A stretch of DNA of 64,000 nt from Massilibacteroides vaginae. GTDB lineage: Bacteria; Bacteroidota; Bacteroidia; Bacteroidales; Tannerellaceae. Position 1 is the stretch's first letter. Each line of letters opens with the position of its first letter. The stretch covers positions 310,001 to 374,000 of the forward strand of contig NZ_FXDJ01000009.1 of NCBI RefSeq assembly GCF_900178525.1. The letters run 5' to 3'. The notes beneath the pieces were generated by a model. It made no database searches, was not told the origin of the DNA, and worked only from the letters and a program-made list of their open reading frames with translations. Of the stretch, positions 1-8,640 are shown piece by piece. A program made the position numbers and the translations under genes.

Positions 1-516
1 GGTATAATCCACGGATTTAAAAATTCGGTCACTATTTGACTGGTATTGCTCTGTAGCGGGCTTCAAATCATATTGCTGTTCCAATTTCCTGCATACAGCC
101 ATTGAACGTGGATGATCATAACTGTCCGGTATTTTTGCACCGTTGAGTTGCACGCAGGTGGTTACGATATGTATATGGGTGCGTTCAATATCGGTATGCT
201 TGAATACCACATACGGCTGATTGCCATAACCCATTTCTTGCATGTATTGCTCCGCTATATTTCTGAACTGCTCATCACTAACCTTATCCGCAGGGTCAGG
301 ATTCAGCGAAATGTGACGAACAGGCTTTTCTGTTTTGTTATTTGCCAGCAAATAAGGCTCGAAATAGCGGTTGAGAAAAGCGGTAGTGTAGTTGTCGTTC
401 AGCACTTCGGGTATCTTATTCGTGAGCAAAACATGTCCATTTTCCTCGTGCACTTTAAGCAGATTGTAAGAAATTGCTCCGATCATGTTCGCACCTTTTC
501 CAATTTTTGCTATCAT
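1..516 (-). CDS. Relaxase/mobilization nuclease (MobB-like), 3' part outside window
   Basis: Leftward reading frame open to the window edge, starting with MIAKIGKGANMIGAISYN, the usual N-terminus of Bacteroidetes ICE relaxases. The metal-binding relaxase motif is visible as HTDIERTHIHIV (HxH, roughly residues 110-120). The enzyme would nick one strand at oriT, stay covalently attached and pilot the strand into the recipient. Its ATG overlaps the TGA of the upstream mobA-like gene by 4 bp (ATGA), so the two are translationally coupled. A rightward 155-codon ORF in the same stretch is a shadow. The C-terminal part and the expected coupling ATPase lie beyond position 1. The family call is firm; the exact subfamily is not assigned. 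Confidence 0.88.
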   Translation of the reverse strand, partial: MIAKIGKGANMIGAISYNLLKVHEENGHVLLTNKIPEVLNDNYTTAFLNRYFEPYLLANNKTEKPVRHISLNPDPADKVSDEQFRNIAEQYMQEMGYGNQPYVVFKHTDIERTHIHIVTTCVQLNGAKIPDSYDHPRSMAVCRKLEQQYDLKPATEQYQSNSDRIFKSVDYT

Positions 517-959
517 TTTTCTTCGCTTTTGTATAGGTATTTTGTTTCAAACTCCTGCGTTAATTGGATAACTTGTTGACATAATGTCGCCATTTCTGCG
601 GTTTGCTTTTCCAATTTAAAGAGATAAGCAGCGGCTTTCTTCTCTGAAAAATTGCGATAAAGTATCTTCACTATCTGGTTATAATTTATACCAACTGCTC
701 TAAACTGGCTGTATAATTTGGTCAGTTGTGCATGGTAATCCATAGCAGCTACATCAATTTTAACCGTCTTAATCTCCCGTTGTAGTAAAAGAGAAATAAT
801 AAATTTTGCTTTGTTGCTTATACCTGACGCTTCAAAAAGCGACAGGAGTTTCGCATTCTCTTCGTCATTCAGACGAAAAACATGGCGGTGCGTGCTTGGG
901 TTTAGCTTTGGCTTACGTCCGCCTTTGTTCTGTTTGTTGTTACTGTTCTCATTCATCAC
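513..959 (-). CDS. Plasmid mobilization relaxosome protein (MobA-like, MobC/RHH type)
   Basis: A 148-aa basic protein with an Asn/Lys-rich head (NNKQNKGGRKPKLNP), then a ribbon-helix-helix-like segment (HRHVFRLNDEENAKLLSLFE) and the motif INYNQIVKILYRNF typical of bacterial mobilization proteins of the MobC/BF0132 type. Such proteins bind oriT and recruit the relaxase. It is the first gene of a two-gene mob unit, with a 4-bp overlap into the relaxase start. The candidate oriT lies directly upstream. Operon position and motif agree; the name MobA follows Bacteroides ICE usage and is a homology inference. Confidence 0.82.
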   Translation of the reverse strand: MMNENSNNKQNKGGRKPKLNPSTHRHVFRLNDEENAKLLSLFEASGISNKAKFIISLLLQREIKTVKIDVAAMDYHAQLTKLYSQFRAVGINYNQIVKILYRNFSEKKAAAYLFKLEKQTAEMATLCQQVIQLTQEFETKYLYKSEEK

Positions 960-1012
960 AAATCCATTTTAAAATTTTATAAAACCCCGACTTTGGAGGG
1001 TGTTTTTCGGCT

Positions 1013-1150
1013 CCCGGCAGGGCAAGTTGTTTTGGGGCACGAAATACGTTTCGAGTGCCTCAAAACATAACTTGCTCTATTCTGGTGAATAGAAAATCCG
1101 CCCTGCGGGACGGATTCTATTTAGTGGAAAAAGCAGCTTCATGCTGCTTC
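1013..1150. other. Candidate oriT: long inverted repeat, nic-like sequence and two further hairpins
   Basis: An imperfect inverted repeat spans 1022-1075: GCAAGTT pairs with AACTTGC, and GTTTTGgGGCAC pairs with GTGCCtCAAAAC around a short GAAA/TTTC top. On the minus strand the repeat is followed at once by GCCCTGCCGGG, which resembles the IncP-type nick region (ATCCTG|CCCGG). A second hairpin (1088-1121, tip CCC-TGC-GGG) and a third (AAGCAGC/GCTGCTT, 1131-1149) follow on the other side. Inverted repeat plus adjacent nic, just upstream of divergent mob genes, is the normal oriT layout. The nick position is inferred. Confidence 0.55.
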
Positions 1151-1688
1151 TTATTTTACCTTTCTTGATGGAATAGCATTCTATCAAACCGTCAGAAAAA
1201 CCCCCTTTGCAAAGTAAAGGTTGATTTTATAAACTATTGATATATAGAATACTGCCAAAGTATTCCGTTAAAAGCCAAAGTGTACAACGCTTTAAAAACC
1301 ACCTCTATTAATCGCTTTCTTTGTTTCAAGGTTCTACAGAAAGCTTTGAAAAAAACAGTAAAGAAAAAAGTAAAAAAAGAGATATGTATCTGTGCAAATC
1401 CTGTAAAAAATAAAAGCATAAAGTTTTAAAAATATAAAAACGCTAAAACGTAAAAGCGGTAAATAAGAAAAGCAGAAAAGAAAGTTTAACTGAAGTAAAG
1501 CATATTTCTACCTGCAAAACTTCACGGATTGAAATTTTACAATCAGGTTTCATGTGAATGAAAAAGGGAAAAACGACAAGCAATTACGCAAAAGGTAAAA
1601 AAGAAATATTAGAACAAAGAAAGGTACAAATGAAGGTTTTTGTTTGCCTGTACCGATTTAAAGAAAAGCATCAATAAATTTTTAAATA
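1151..1688. other. Gene-free A-rich leader upstream of traA
   Basis: No convincing gene is seen in this stretch. It is strongly purine- and A-rich on the plus strand, especially 1320-1480. The only long ORF (1234-1419, minus) encodes a low-complexity Phe-rich peptide and is judged spurious. It probably carries the promoter and leader of the traA operon, but no clear TTTG/TAnnTTTG pair was found. Confidence 0.5.
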
Positions 1689-2456
1689 ATGGAAACGACA
1701 AAGAAAACTTTAAAAATCAGCTTCTACACACAAAAGGGAGGTGTAGGCAAATCAACGATCACTACGCTGTTGGCTAGTGTGCTGCACTACCGTTTAGGTT
1801 ACAACGTACTAGTAATGGATTGCGACTTTCCGCAACACAGTTTAACCAATATGCGTGCGAGGGATTTAAAAACGGTCATGGAAAATGACTATCACAAGAA
1901 AGCTGCTATGAAGCAGTTTCAGACTATCAATAAGAAGGCCTACACCATCGTCAAGAGCAAAGCGGAAAACGCATTGGAAAACGCATTTGAGCAGACAGAA
2001 AAATCGAAGGTAGAGCCGGATATTATCTTTTTCGACCTTCCTGGAACTGCAAATACAAAGGGAGTATTATCGACTTTAAAAACGATGGATTTTGTGTTTT
2101 CACCGATTACGGCAGATCGACTGGTGGTAGAAAGTACATTGGGCTTTACCAAGGCCTTTCTTCACTTACCAGAAACAGAAACCGGAAACAAAGATCTGGC
2201 AATATGGTTGTTTTGGAATCAAGTAGATGGTAGGGAAAAAACAGGTTTGTACGACGCATATCAAAATGTCATAGAGGAGTTGGGATTGCCAATTATGGAA
2301 ACTCGCATTATGGACAGCAAGCGTTTCCGAAAAGAAACAGACGATACAGGAAATTATGTATTCCGTTCCAGTCTGCTCCCTGCCGAACCGCAATTGCTGA
2401 AAACCACCCGCATGGATGCTTTTGTGCAGGAATTTTTAAAAATTATTCACCTGTAA
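1689..2456 (+). CDS. traA: TraA: ParA/MinD-family ATPase of the conjugative element
   Basis: A 255-aa deviant-Walker P-loop ATPase. The Walker A motif KGGVGKST is at residues 16-23 and a switch/Walker B segment IIFFDLPGTAN at about 112-122. In Bacteroides ICEs the first tra gene encodes this ParA-like protein. It may position the element or the transfer machine in the cell. It is followed 12 bp later by the DUF3408 gene and heads the traA-B-C-D cluster. Length and motifs fit the family well. Whether it partitions DNA or acts only in transfer is not shown by the sequence. Confidence 0.9.
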   Translation: METTKKTLKISFYTQKGGVGKSTITTLLASVLHYRLGYNVLVMDCDFPQHSLTNMRARDLKTVMENDYHKKAAMKQFQTINKKAYTIVKSKAENALENAFEQTEKSKVEPDIIFFDLPGTANTKGVLSTLKTMDFVFSPITADRLVVESTLGFTKAFLHLPETETGNKDLAIWLFWNQVDGREKTGLYDAYQNVIEELGLPIMETRIMDSKRFRKETDDTGNYVFRSSLLPAEPQLLKTTRMDAFVQEFLKIIHL

Positions 2457-2468
2457 AACCGATGATGT

Positions 2469-2873
2469 ATGGCAACAGATAACAAACGAAAAGACTTTGA
2501 GAAACCGGATGTTGATGAGGAATACCTGATGAACATCATGAGCGGTGACCAGCCTGTCCCTGACAAACCAATTCCCAAATCACAAGAGGAAATAAAAGAA
2601 AGCAAACCACGTGAGCGATCTCGTTCGACTTCTACCAAAAAAGTAGATTATGAAGAAACCTTTTTAGTCAATCGCTTTCCGTCAGGGCGTAACGGTAAAG
2701 TAGTCTATATCCGTCCTGAATATCATGAAAGATTAATCCGCATTGTTCAACTCACACGGGAAGATAAAACTACTCTTTATTCATATATAGATAGTATTCT
2801 TGAACATCATTTCAAGGAATTTGGTGATGATATTACCGACTATTTCAATGAAAGATATAAACCTATTATATAA
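2469..2873 (+). CDS. DUF3408 conjugative transposon protein (TraB/TraC-like)
   Basis: A 134-aa protein with an acidic, Pro/Lys/Ser-rich disordered N-terminal half. The compact C-terminal domain starts at about residue 60 (VDYEETFLVNRF) and contains VVYIRPEYHERLIRIVQL and HHFKEFGDDI, the DUF3408 signature of ICE proteins encoded after the ParA homologue. The domain resembles a ribbon-helix-helix DNA-binding arrangement, which suggests an accessory DNA- or relaxosome-binding role; this is inference. A paralogue follows 10 bp downstream. Confidence 0.8.
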   Translation: MATDNKRKDFEKPDVDEEYLMNIMSGDQPVPDKPIPKSQEEIKESKPRERSRSTSTKKVDYEETFLVNRFPSGRNGKVVYIRPEYHERLIRIVQLTREDKTTLYSYIDSILEHHFKEFGDDITDYFNERYKPII

Positions 2874-2883
2874 TAGTTTCATT

Positions 2884-3156
2884 ATGAAAAATACAAAACA
2901 AAAAAAGAAAGCAACATTAAGAATAGATCAGTACAAAACTGAATTTCTTCAGTCGAAAGGCGTTAAGGCAAGAGATAGCAAAACAGCCTATATCAGTACA
3001 GAGTTTCACGAAAAGTTATCGCTTATCGTCTTTATGATGGGTGGAGGTAAACTGACTATTACTGATTACCTACACAATGTGCTGAAATACCATTTTGAGG
3101 ATTTCGGAGAGGAACTCACAGCCATTTATAACGCAATCGACAAACCTAAATTATAG
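2884..3156 (+). CDS. Second DUF3408 conjugative transposon protein (TraC-like)
   Basis: A 90-aa basic protein and paralogue of the gene before it. The shared pattern is AYISTEFHEKLSLIVFMM followed by YHFEDFGEELT, matching IRPEYHERLIRIV and HHFKEFGDDI in the neighbour. The in-frame ATG at 2884, ten bases after the preceding stop, is chosen over an upstream ATG at 2800 because the longer version would overlap the neighbouring coding sequence by more than 70 bases. It belongs to the traA-D cluster. No catalytic motif is visible. Confidence 0.78.
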   Translation: MKNTKQKKKATLRIDQYKTEFLQSKGVKARDSKTAYISTEFHEKLSLIVFMMGGGKLTITDYLHNVLKYHFEDFGEELTAIYNAIDKPKL

Positions 3157-3158
3157 CT

Positions 3159-3794
3159 ATGGAAACAGCAATTCTTATATCCCTATTAATTGTCATTGTC
3201 CTGCTGTTGCAGGACAAGGTGGTTATCAAAAGAAATCCAAAACAGGAGAAGCAAATTCCTAGTCAAAAGCGAGAATTTTTAGATATTATGGGAAAACCCA
3301 AGCCGATTGAACGCCTTTCTCCGCCAAAGAATACCACTAAAGGACAACTTGAAGATAAAGAGGAAAAACCTGATAATTTTGAAGAAGAAAGATCCCTAAA
3401 AGGGTTTGCTAAAGAAATTCCGCAGGAAGAGCTAGATGAAGTTTTTAATACCGAACCTGATTTGGAGGAAGAGGAAGAAGAATGGAACGGGTATGGAACT
3501 TATGAGGAAGAAAACGGTTTTGCCACAGGGGTTACCTTTGAAGAACTAAGTACCGTGGGGATGTTGCTCCAAAAAGAGAAATTGGAAACAGCTCAGAAGG
3601 AAACAGCGGTGGGAATAGTTCAGAAAATACAGGGAACCGATCTTTTTAGTCTACTGGAAAACTCAATGGAGGGTGCTGCACAGAAAATTGCAGCGTTGTT
3701 GGACAGTGGTGTTCCCGGTAAAGAAATGGACTCTGGTTCTTCCAATTTGCGGAAAAATAATATTAATGATTTTGACATTGGGGAGTTTGTATAG
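3159..3794 (+). CDS. TraD-like conjugal transfer protein
   Basis: A 211-aa protein with one N-terminal membrane segment (residues about 4-17, ILISLLIVIVLLLQ), then a long charged, Glu-rich, probably disordered region with a run of acidic residues near 105-112. The C-terminal helical part contains TFEELSTVGMLLQKE and GTDLFSLLENS. The layout fits the TraD position in Bacteroides tra clusters. It starts 2 bp after the preceding stop. No enzymatic motif is seen, and the assignment rests mainly on position and layout. Confidence 0.7.
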   Translation: METAILISLLIVIVLLLQDKVVIKRNPKQEKQIPSQKREFLDIMGKPKPIERLSPPKNTTKGQLEDKEEKPDNFEEERSLKGFAKEIPQEELDEVFNTEPDLEEEEEEWNGYGTYEEENGFATGVTFEELSTVGMLLQKEKLETAQKETAVGIVQKIQGTDLFSLLENSMEGAAQKIAALLDSGVPGKEMDSGSSNLRKNNINDFDIGEFV

Positions 3795-3824
3795 ACTCTC
3801 CTTTGTGTTTTAAAACGTTAAGGT

Positions 3825-4634
3825 ATGGAAAAAGAACTGAAAGAATTTGATATCCACGGAACAGTGTTTCTTGTGGATGTGAATAAATTAGAACTGAGAG
3901 AAAAAGAAGATGAAACGAATATTATTCGGTTTGATGAAATGGAATATTTAGGAAATGGATATCGTTTTGATTACGACGTTGAAAAGAATAGACTTTCATC
4001 GGGATGGGGAAATCACGAAGTAACCGTCACTATTCCCGAATTCTCCGTATTAGATCCTATTGGGATGGGGAATAAATATAAGCTATCATTAGATGTCATA
4101 AAGAAAAGGAACGACTATGATATCATGGTTGACCCCGTTGCTTATGACCTGCGTGTGAACAAAGGAATGCTGCCCACCATTGATATTGAAGGACACACTT
4201 TCTATGTAGATATAAGAATGGATAAACTTAGACCAAAAGATGACTTCCTCTCTAATGGAATTGCTTTTTCACACATAGAAGACTATTTTAATGATAGCTC
4301 TGGAACATATCTTATTCCCTACAATCCTAAGACAAGAGAAATGGGCGAAATTGACTATGAAAATATTACAGAAATTCCAAAAAATCTTGTTGTAATAGAA
4401 TTTCCAAACGAGTTAAAACTGGATCCTATCGGATGGAATAGGCAACACGGATTTGATCTGAAAGATGGGTTAATGGAAGTAGGATTGCAAATGAGTTTTA
4501 CAGCAAAAAAAGGAAAATGGGAAGACATTTATGTGCCTCAAAAAATCAAAGAGAATTTAGATAAAATTAAAAAAGAAAATAAGAACTCGAATACTCCTTA
4601 TAATTCAGAAAGGAAAAAGGGTAGAAAAATGTGA
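3825..4634 (+). CDS. Uncharacterised protein with two copies of one domain
   Basis: A 269-aa protein with no family recognised. It is built of two similar halves. Copy 1 (residues about 5-90) begins FDIHGTVFLVDVNKLELR and ends with FSVLDPIGMGNKYKLSL. Copy 2 (about 120-230) begins IDIEGHTFYVDIRMDKLRP and ends with ELKLDPIGWNRQHGFDL. Both copies share an HGTVFLVDV/EGHTFYVDI strand, a Tyr/Phe-rich middle and a LDPIG turn, suggesting two beta-rich modules. The C-terminus is Lys/Asn-rich (DKIKKENKNSN). There is no signal peptide or membrane segment. It is the last gene before a strong terminator. Confidence 0.72.
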   Translation: MEKELKEFDIHGTVFLVDVNKLELREKEDETNIIRFDEMEYLGNGYRFDYDVEKNRLSSGWGNHEVTVTIPEFSVLDPIGMGNKYKLSLDVIKKRNDYDIMVDPVAYDLRVNKGMLPTIDIEGHTFYVDIRMDKLRPKDDFLSNGIAFSHIEDYFNDSSGTYLIPYNPKTREMGEIDYENITEIPKNLVVIEFPNELKLDPIGWNRQHGFDLKDGLMEVGLQMSFTAKKGKWEDIYVPQKIKENLDKIKKENKNSNTPYNSERKKGRKM

Positions 4635-4655
4635 GAATATTGTAAAAAGAACGAA

Positions 4656-4687
4656 ACGTCAGCCATCAAAAGGCTGGCGTTTTTTTA
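4656..4687 (+). terminator. Rho-independent terminator ending the traA-D cluster
   Basis: A perfect-or-GU stem ACGTCAGCC / GGCTGGCGT with a 7-base loop is followed by seven T residues. It separates the first tra cluster from the mating-pore operon. Confidence 0.9.
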
Positions 4688-4831
4688 TACTCAATTTTCA
4701 TACGAAAAGCCTTTGAAAGCCAAGTTATTCCACTGAACGACACTTTTTAAGAGTGCTTTGTTTTACGTCGCACATTTGTTCCGAAAGCCTGCAAGGTGCA
4801 GGAAATCGTAACAAATTAATTCGTTTTAAAG

Positions 4832-5137
4832 ATGAAAAAACAAAGAAAAAAAGTGCTGCTGACAGGTGCGGCTTTGCTGTCAGCATTTGGGGTATTTGCA
4901 CAGGGAAACGGTTCTGCGGGAATCAACGAAGCCACGCAAATGGTAACCTCTTATTTCGATCCCGCCACACAACTTATTTACGCCATTGGTGCCGTGGTCG
5001 GGTTAATCGGAGGTGTTAAAGTGTACAATAAATTCAGTAGTGGTGATCCTGATACAAGCAAGACTGCGGCATCATGGTTTGGAGCTTGTATCTTTTTGAT
5101 CGTTGCTGCAACTATTCTTCGTTCATTCTTCCTTTAA
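4832..5137 (+). CDS. traE: TraE: DUF4134 conjugative transposon protein
   Basis: A 101-aa small membrane protein. It has a signal-like first hydrophobic segment ending FGVFAQ (residues about 8-24), then the DUF4134 core INEATQMVTSYFDPATQLIYAIGAVVGLIGGVKVYNKF with a second membrane segment. After SSGDPDTSKTAASWFGA comes a third segment (IFLIVAATIL). This resembles VirB2-type pilin precursors in layout, and a pilin role has been suggested for the family. It is the first gene of the mating-pore operon, 12 bp before traF. Confidence 0.88.
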   Translation: MKKQRKKVLLTGAALLSAFGVFAQGNGSAGINEATQMVTSYFDPATQLIYAIGAVVGLIGGVKVYNKFSSGDPDTSKTAASWFGACIFLIVAATILRSFFL

Positions 5138-5148
5138 TCCTTTGCCTT

Positions 5149-5481
5149 ATGAGTAAATACAATATTAATAAAGGCATTGGACGTACAGTCGAGTTCAAAG
5201 GATTGAAAGCACAGTATCTGTTCATTTTTGCAGGTGGCTTACTGGGTATGCTTGTTCTGGTGATGATACTGTATATGGCAGGCGTAAGTTCTTATGTGTG
5301 TCTATTTATTGGAGTTGGAGGAGGCTCTCTTATTGTCTGGCAGACATTCTCTCTGAACCAGAAGTATGGTGAATACGGATTAATGAAAGTGGGTGCCAAT
5401 AAGAGGCATCCACGTTATATCATCTGCCGGAAACCCGTACATCGCTATTTAAAATTCACCTCTAAATCTGTCGGCTTATGA
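5149..5481 (+). CDS. traF: TraF: DUF4133 conjugative transposon protein (VirB3-like)
   Basis: A 110-aa inner-membrane protein. It starts MSKYNINKGIGRTVEFKGLKAQY, the DUF4133 signature, and has two adjacent membrane segments (about residues 26-44 and 48-66). The start at 5149 is chosen because it restores this family N-terminus; a longer in-frame ATG at 5074 lies inside traE. The position between the pilin-like traE and the VirB4-like traG matches VirB3. Its last four bases overlap the traG start (ATGA), indicating translational coupling. Confidence 0.87.
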   Translation: MSKYNINKGIGRTVEFKGLKAQYLFIFAGGLLGMLVLVMILYMAGVSSYVCLFIGVGGGSLIVWQTFSLNQKYGEYGLMKVGANKRHPRYIICRKPVHRYLKFTSKSVGL

Positions 5482-7967
5482 GAAATGTAGCAAAAGCCAC
5501 TACGTTGGAAAGCAAGTTCCCATTATTGGCTGTGGAAAACAACTGCATCATCTCTAAAGATGCAGACATTACGGCTTGCTTTCGGGTACATTTGCCCGAA
5601 CTGTTTACGGTTGCTTCCGTAGAATACGAAGCTATACATTCCGCATGGCACAAGGCGATCAAAACTTTACCGGATTTTACAGTCGTTCACAAACAAGATT
5701 GGTATATCAAAGAAAATTACGCTCCTGATATTGCAAAAGAAGATCAAAGCTTTTTAGCAAAATCGTATCAACAGCATTTTAACGAGCGTCCTTTTCTGAA
5801 TCATTATTGTTACTTGTTTCTTACCAAGACCACTAAAGAACGTATGCGTATGCAAAGCAACTTTAGTTCACTTTGCAAGGGTGTGCTTATCCCTAAAGAA
5901 ATAAGGGATAAGGAAATCATTCATCGCTTTATGGAAGCTGTGGCACAGTTTGAAAGGATAGTGAATGATAGCGATTTTGTAAAACTGGAACGTCTGAGCG
6001 AAGAGGATATCGTCGGAACGAGTGGCAAGCAAGGATTGCTGGAACAGTACCTCACCTTGTCAAGAGATGAGGGAAGGCCTTTACAGGACATTGCTTTGGG
6101 GTCTGAAGAAGTTCGTATAGGGAACAAAAGATTATGTTTACATACCTTATCTGATACGGATGATCTACCGGGAACAGTATCTGCTGATACGCGTTACGAA
6201 AAATTATCTACAGACCGAAGTGACTGTTTGTTGTCGTTCGCTTCTCCCGTTGGACTACTGTTAAGTTGTAATCACATCTATAATCAATACCTTTTCTTAG
6301 ATAACAGCGAAGCAAACCTCCAAAAGTTCGAAAAGTCTGCAAGGAATATGCATTCACTGGCAAGGTATAGCCGTGCCAACCAGATTAACAAAGAATGGAT
6401 AGAACGCTATCTCAATGAGGCTCATTCACATGGTCTGTCTTCCATTCGTGCACATTTCAATGTACTGGCATGGTCTGAGGATCCGATCGAACTAAAACAG
6501 ATTAAGAATGATACCGGTAGTGCTCTGGCTTTGATGGAATGCAAACCAAGACACAATACTACTGATGTAGCAACTTTGTACTGGGCAGGAATGCCGGGCA
6601 ATGCCGGGGATTTTCCTTCTGAAGAAAGTTTCTACACCTTCATAGAACCCGCGTTGTGTTTCTTCACAGAAGAAACAAATTACCAAAGTTCACCATCACC
6701 GTTCGGTATCAAGATGGCAGACAGGTTAACGGGAAAGCCAATCCATTTGGATATATCGGACTTGCCTATGAAAAAAGGTATCGTCACGAACAGAAACAAA
6801 TTCATTTTGGGACCTTCAGGTTCGGGAAAATCTTTTTTTACAAACCACATGGTTCGTCAATACTATGAACAGGGGGCACATGTGCTGTTGGTTGACACAG
6901 GTAATTCCTATCAGGGATTATGTGAGCTGATCTATGGAAAAACCAAAGGTGAAGACGGTGTTTATTTCACTTATACCGAAGATAATCCTATTTCATTCAA
7001 TCCATTCTTTACAGACGATGGCATATTCGATATTGAGAAGAGAGAAAGTATCAAAACCCTGATACTAACCTTATGGAAACGAGATGATGAGCCACCGACA
7101 AGAGCAGAAGAAGTAGCCTTGTCTAATGCGGTAAGCGGTTATATAGAGCGTATTAAGATCAATGATGAATATCCATCCTTTAATGGTTTTTACGAATATG
7201 TACAGAGAGACTACCGCAAAGTATTAGAAGAAAAGCAGGTTCGGGAAAAAGACTTTGACATAGCCAATTTCCTAAATGTTCTGGAACCTTACTACAAGGG
7301 AGGTGAATATGATTATCTGCTTAACTCAGACAAACAACTTGACTTGCTGACTAAACGCTTTATCGTATTTGAGATTGATGCTATAAAGGATCACAAAATT
7401 CTCTTTCCTATTGTCACGATTATCATCATGGAGGTTTTCATCAATAAGATGAGAAGGTTGAAAGGTATCCGTAAGCTCATCTTAATTGAAGAAGCTTGGA
7501 AGGCAATTGCAAAGGAAGGTATGGCTGAGTACATAAAGTATTTGTTTAAAACAGTCAGAAAGTTCTTTGGAGAGGCAATTGTAGTAACGCAGGAAGTGGA
7601 CGACATCATCCAATCACCTATTGTGAAAGAATCCATTATCAATAATAGTGATTGTAAAATACTGCTCGATCAGCGAAAGTATATGAATAAATTTCATGAC
7701 ATCCAGGCGATGCTCGGGCTCACTGAAAAAGAAAAATCTCAGATCCTTTCTATCAATATGAACAACGACCCCAAACGCTTGTACAAAGAAGTCTGGATTG
7801 GATTGGGCGGAACGCACTCCGCCGTTTATGCTACAGAAGTAAGCATGCAGGAATATCTCGCATACACTACGGAAGAAACCGAAAAAATGGAGGTTATGCA
7901 GCTTGCTAAGGAACTCGACGGTAATGTAGAACTCGCTATAAAACGAATTGCTGAAGAGCGAAAATAG
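5478..7967 (+). CDS. traG: TraG: VirB4-family conjugation ATPase
   Basis: An 829-aa transfer ATPase that powers assembly or substrate passage through the type IV secretion channel at the inner membrane. An N-terminal VirB4 domain precedes the ATPase core. Walker A is GPSGSGKS at about residue 444, with VDTGNSYQGLCELI just after, and Walker B is ILIEEAWK at about 668. The downstream segment VVTQEVDDI resembles the conserved VirB4 motif. The length is normal for Bacteroides TraG (not to be confused with VirD4-type TraG). It overlaps traF by 4 bp. Confidence 0.94.
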   Translation: MRNVAKATTLESKFPLLAVENNCIISKDADITACFRVHLPELFTVASVEYEAIHSAWHKAIKTLPDFTVVHKQDWYIKENYAPDIAKEDQSFLAKSYQQHFNERPFLNHYCYLFLTKTTKERMRMQSNFSSLCKGVLIPKEIRDKEIIHRFMEAVAQFERIVNDSDFVKLERLSEEDIVGTSGKQGLLEQYLTLSRDEGRPLQDIALGSEEVRIGNKRLCLHTLSDTDDLPGTVSADTRYEKLSTDRSDCLLSFASPVGLLLSCNHIYNQYLFLDNSEANLQKFEKSARNMHSLARYSRANQINKEWIERYLNEAHSHGLSSIRAHFNVLAWSEDPIELKQIKNDTGSALALMECKPRHNTTDVATLYWAGMPGNAGDFPSEESFYTFIEPALCFFTEETNYQSSPSPFGIKMADRLTGKPIHLDISDLPMKKGIVTNRNKFILGPSGSGKSFFTNHMVRQYYEQGAHVLLVDTGNSYQGLCELIYGKTKGEDGVYFTYTEDNPISFNPFFTDDGIFDIEKRESIKTLILTLWKRDDEPPTRAEEVALSNAVSGYIERIKINDEYPSFNGFYEYVQRDYRKVLEEKQVREKDFDIANFLNVLEPYYKGGEYDYLLNSDKQLDLLTKRFIVFEIDAIKDHKILFPIVTIIIMEVFINKMRRLKGIRKLILIEEAWKAIAKEGMAEYIKYLFKTVRKFFGEAIVVTQEVDDIIQSPIVKESIINNSDCKILLDQRKYMNKFHDIQAMLGLTEKEKSQILSINMNNDPKRLYKEVWIGLGGTHSAVYATEVSMQEYLAYTTEETEKMEVMQLAKELDGNVELAIKRIAEERK

Positions 7968-8004
7968 AAATCAGGTAATTATTAATCAATTAAAAATCAA
8001 TAAA

Positions 8005-8637
8005 ATGAAAAAAATCATGTTAATGGTGTTCACGGTAATTATACTGGCTGTTACACCTTCTGCCAAGGCACAATTTGTTGTCACTGACCCAGCTAACCTG
8101 GCTTCCGGCATTCTTAACAGTGCTAATGAAATCATACAAACATCTTCCACAGTTTCCAATGTGGTCAAAAATTTTAAGGAAGTAGAAAAGGTGTATAAAC
8201 AAGGTAAGGAATATTACGACAAGTTGAAAGCGGTCAGTAATCTGGTAAAAGATGCGAGAAAGGTACAGCAAACTGTCTTACTTGTTGGAGACGTATCTGA
8301 AATGTATGTACAGAATTTCGGCAAGATGATGAACGATCCGAATTTCTCACAACAAGAATTGGCTGCTATCGCCAATGGTTATTCTGCACTATTGAATGAA
8401 AGCACGGAGCTACTGAAAGAATTGAAGCAGATTGTTTCCTCATCCAGTCTTTCATTAAACGATAAAGAACGTATGGATATCATCGACCGTGTTTATAAAG
8501 AAGTTAAAGAGTACCACAGCCTTGTACGGTACTATACCAGTAAAAATATTTCGGTCAGTTTTCTAAGAGCTAAAAAGAAAAATAATAGCAAAAGAGTACT
8601 TGAACTTTACGGAAATCCTGAACAAAAATACTGGTAA
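8005..8637 (+). CDS. traI: TraI: DUF4141 conjugative transposon protein (VirB5-like)
   Basis: A 210-aa exported protein. The signal peptide MKKIMLMVFTVIILAVTPSAKA is followed by QFVVTDPANLASGILNSANE, the DUF4141 signature, then a long helical region (KNFKEVEKVYKQGKEYYDKL). VirB5-like proteins of this type sit in the periplasm or at the pilus tip. The ATG at 8005 is chosen because it gives the signal peptide; the earlier in-frame start at 7948 lies within traG. It is followed 3 bp later by traJ. Confidence 0.88.
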   Translation: MKKIMLMVFTVIILAVTPSAKAQFVVTDPANLASGILNSANEIIQTSSTVSNVVKNFKEVEKVYKQGKEYYDKLKAVSNLVKDARKVQQTVLLVGDVSEMYVQNFGKMMNDPNFSQQELAAIANGYSALLNESTELLKELKQIVSSSSLSLNDKERMDIIDRVYKEVKEYHSLVRYYTSKNISVSFLRAKKKNNSKRVLELYGNPEQKYW

Positions 8638-8640
8638 ACT

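Noticed and set aside
112-579. Rightward 155-codon ORF at the window start
   Set aside because: It lies antisense to the relaxase gene, whose protein has clear family motifs; the rightward product is Cys/Ile/Tyr-rich without a domain.
1234-1419. Minus-strand 61-codon ORF upstream of traA
   Set aside because: Phe-rich low-complexity product from an A-rich stretch; no ribosome-binding site or domain.
4753-5019. Rightward ORF overlapping the start of traE
   Set aside because: Shadow frame of traE, which carries a signal peptide and a known domain.
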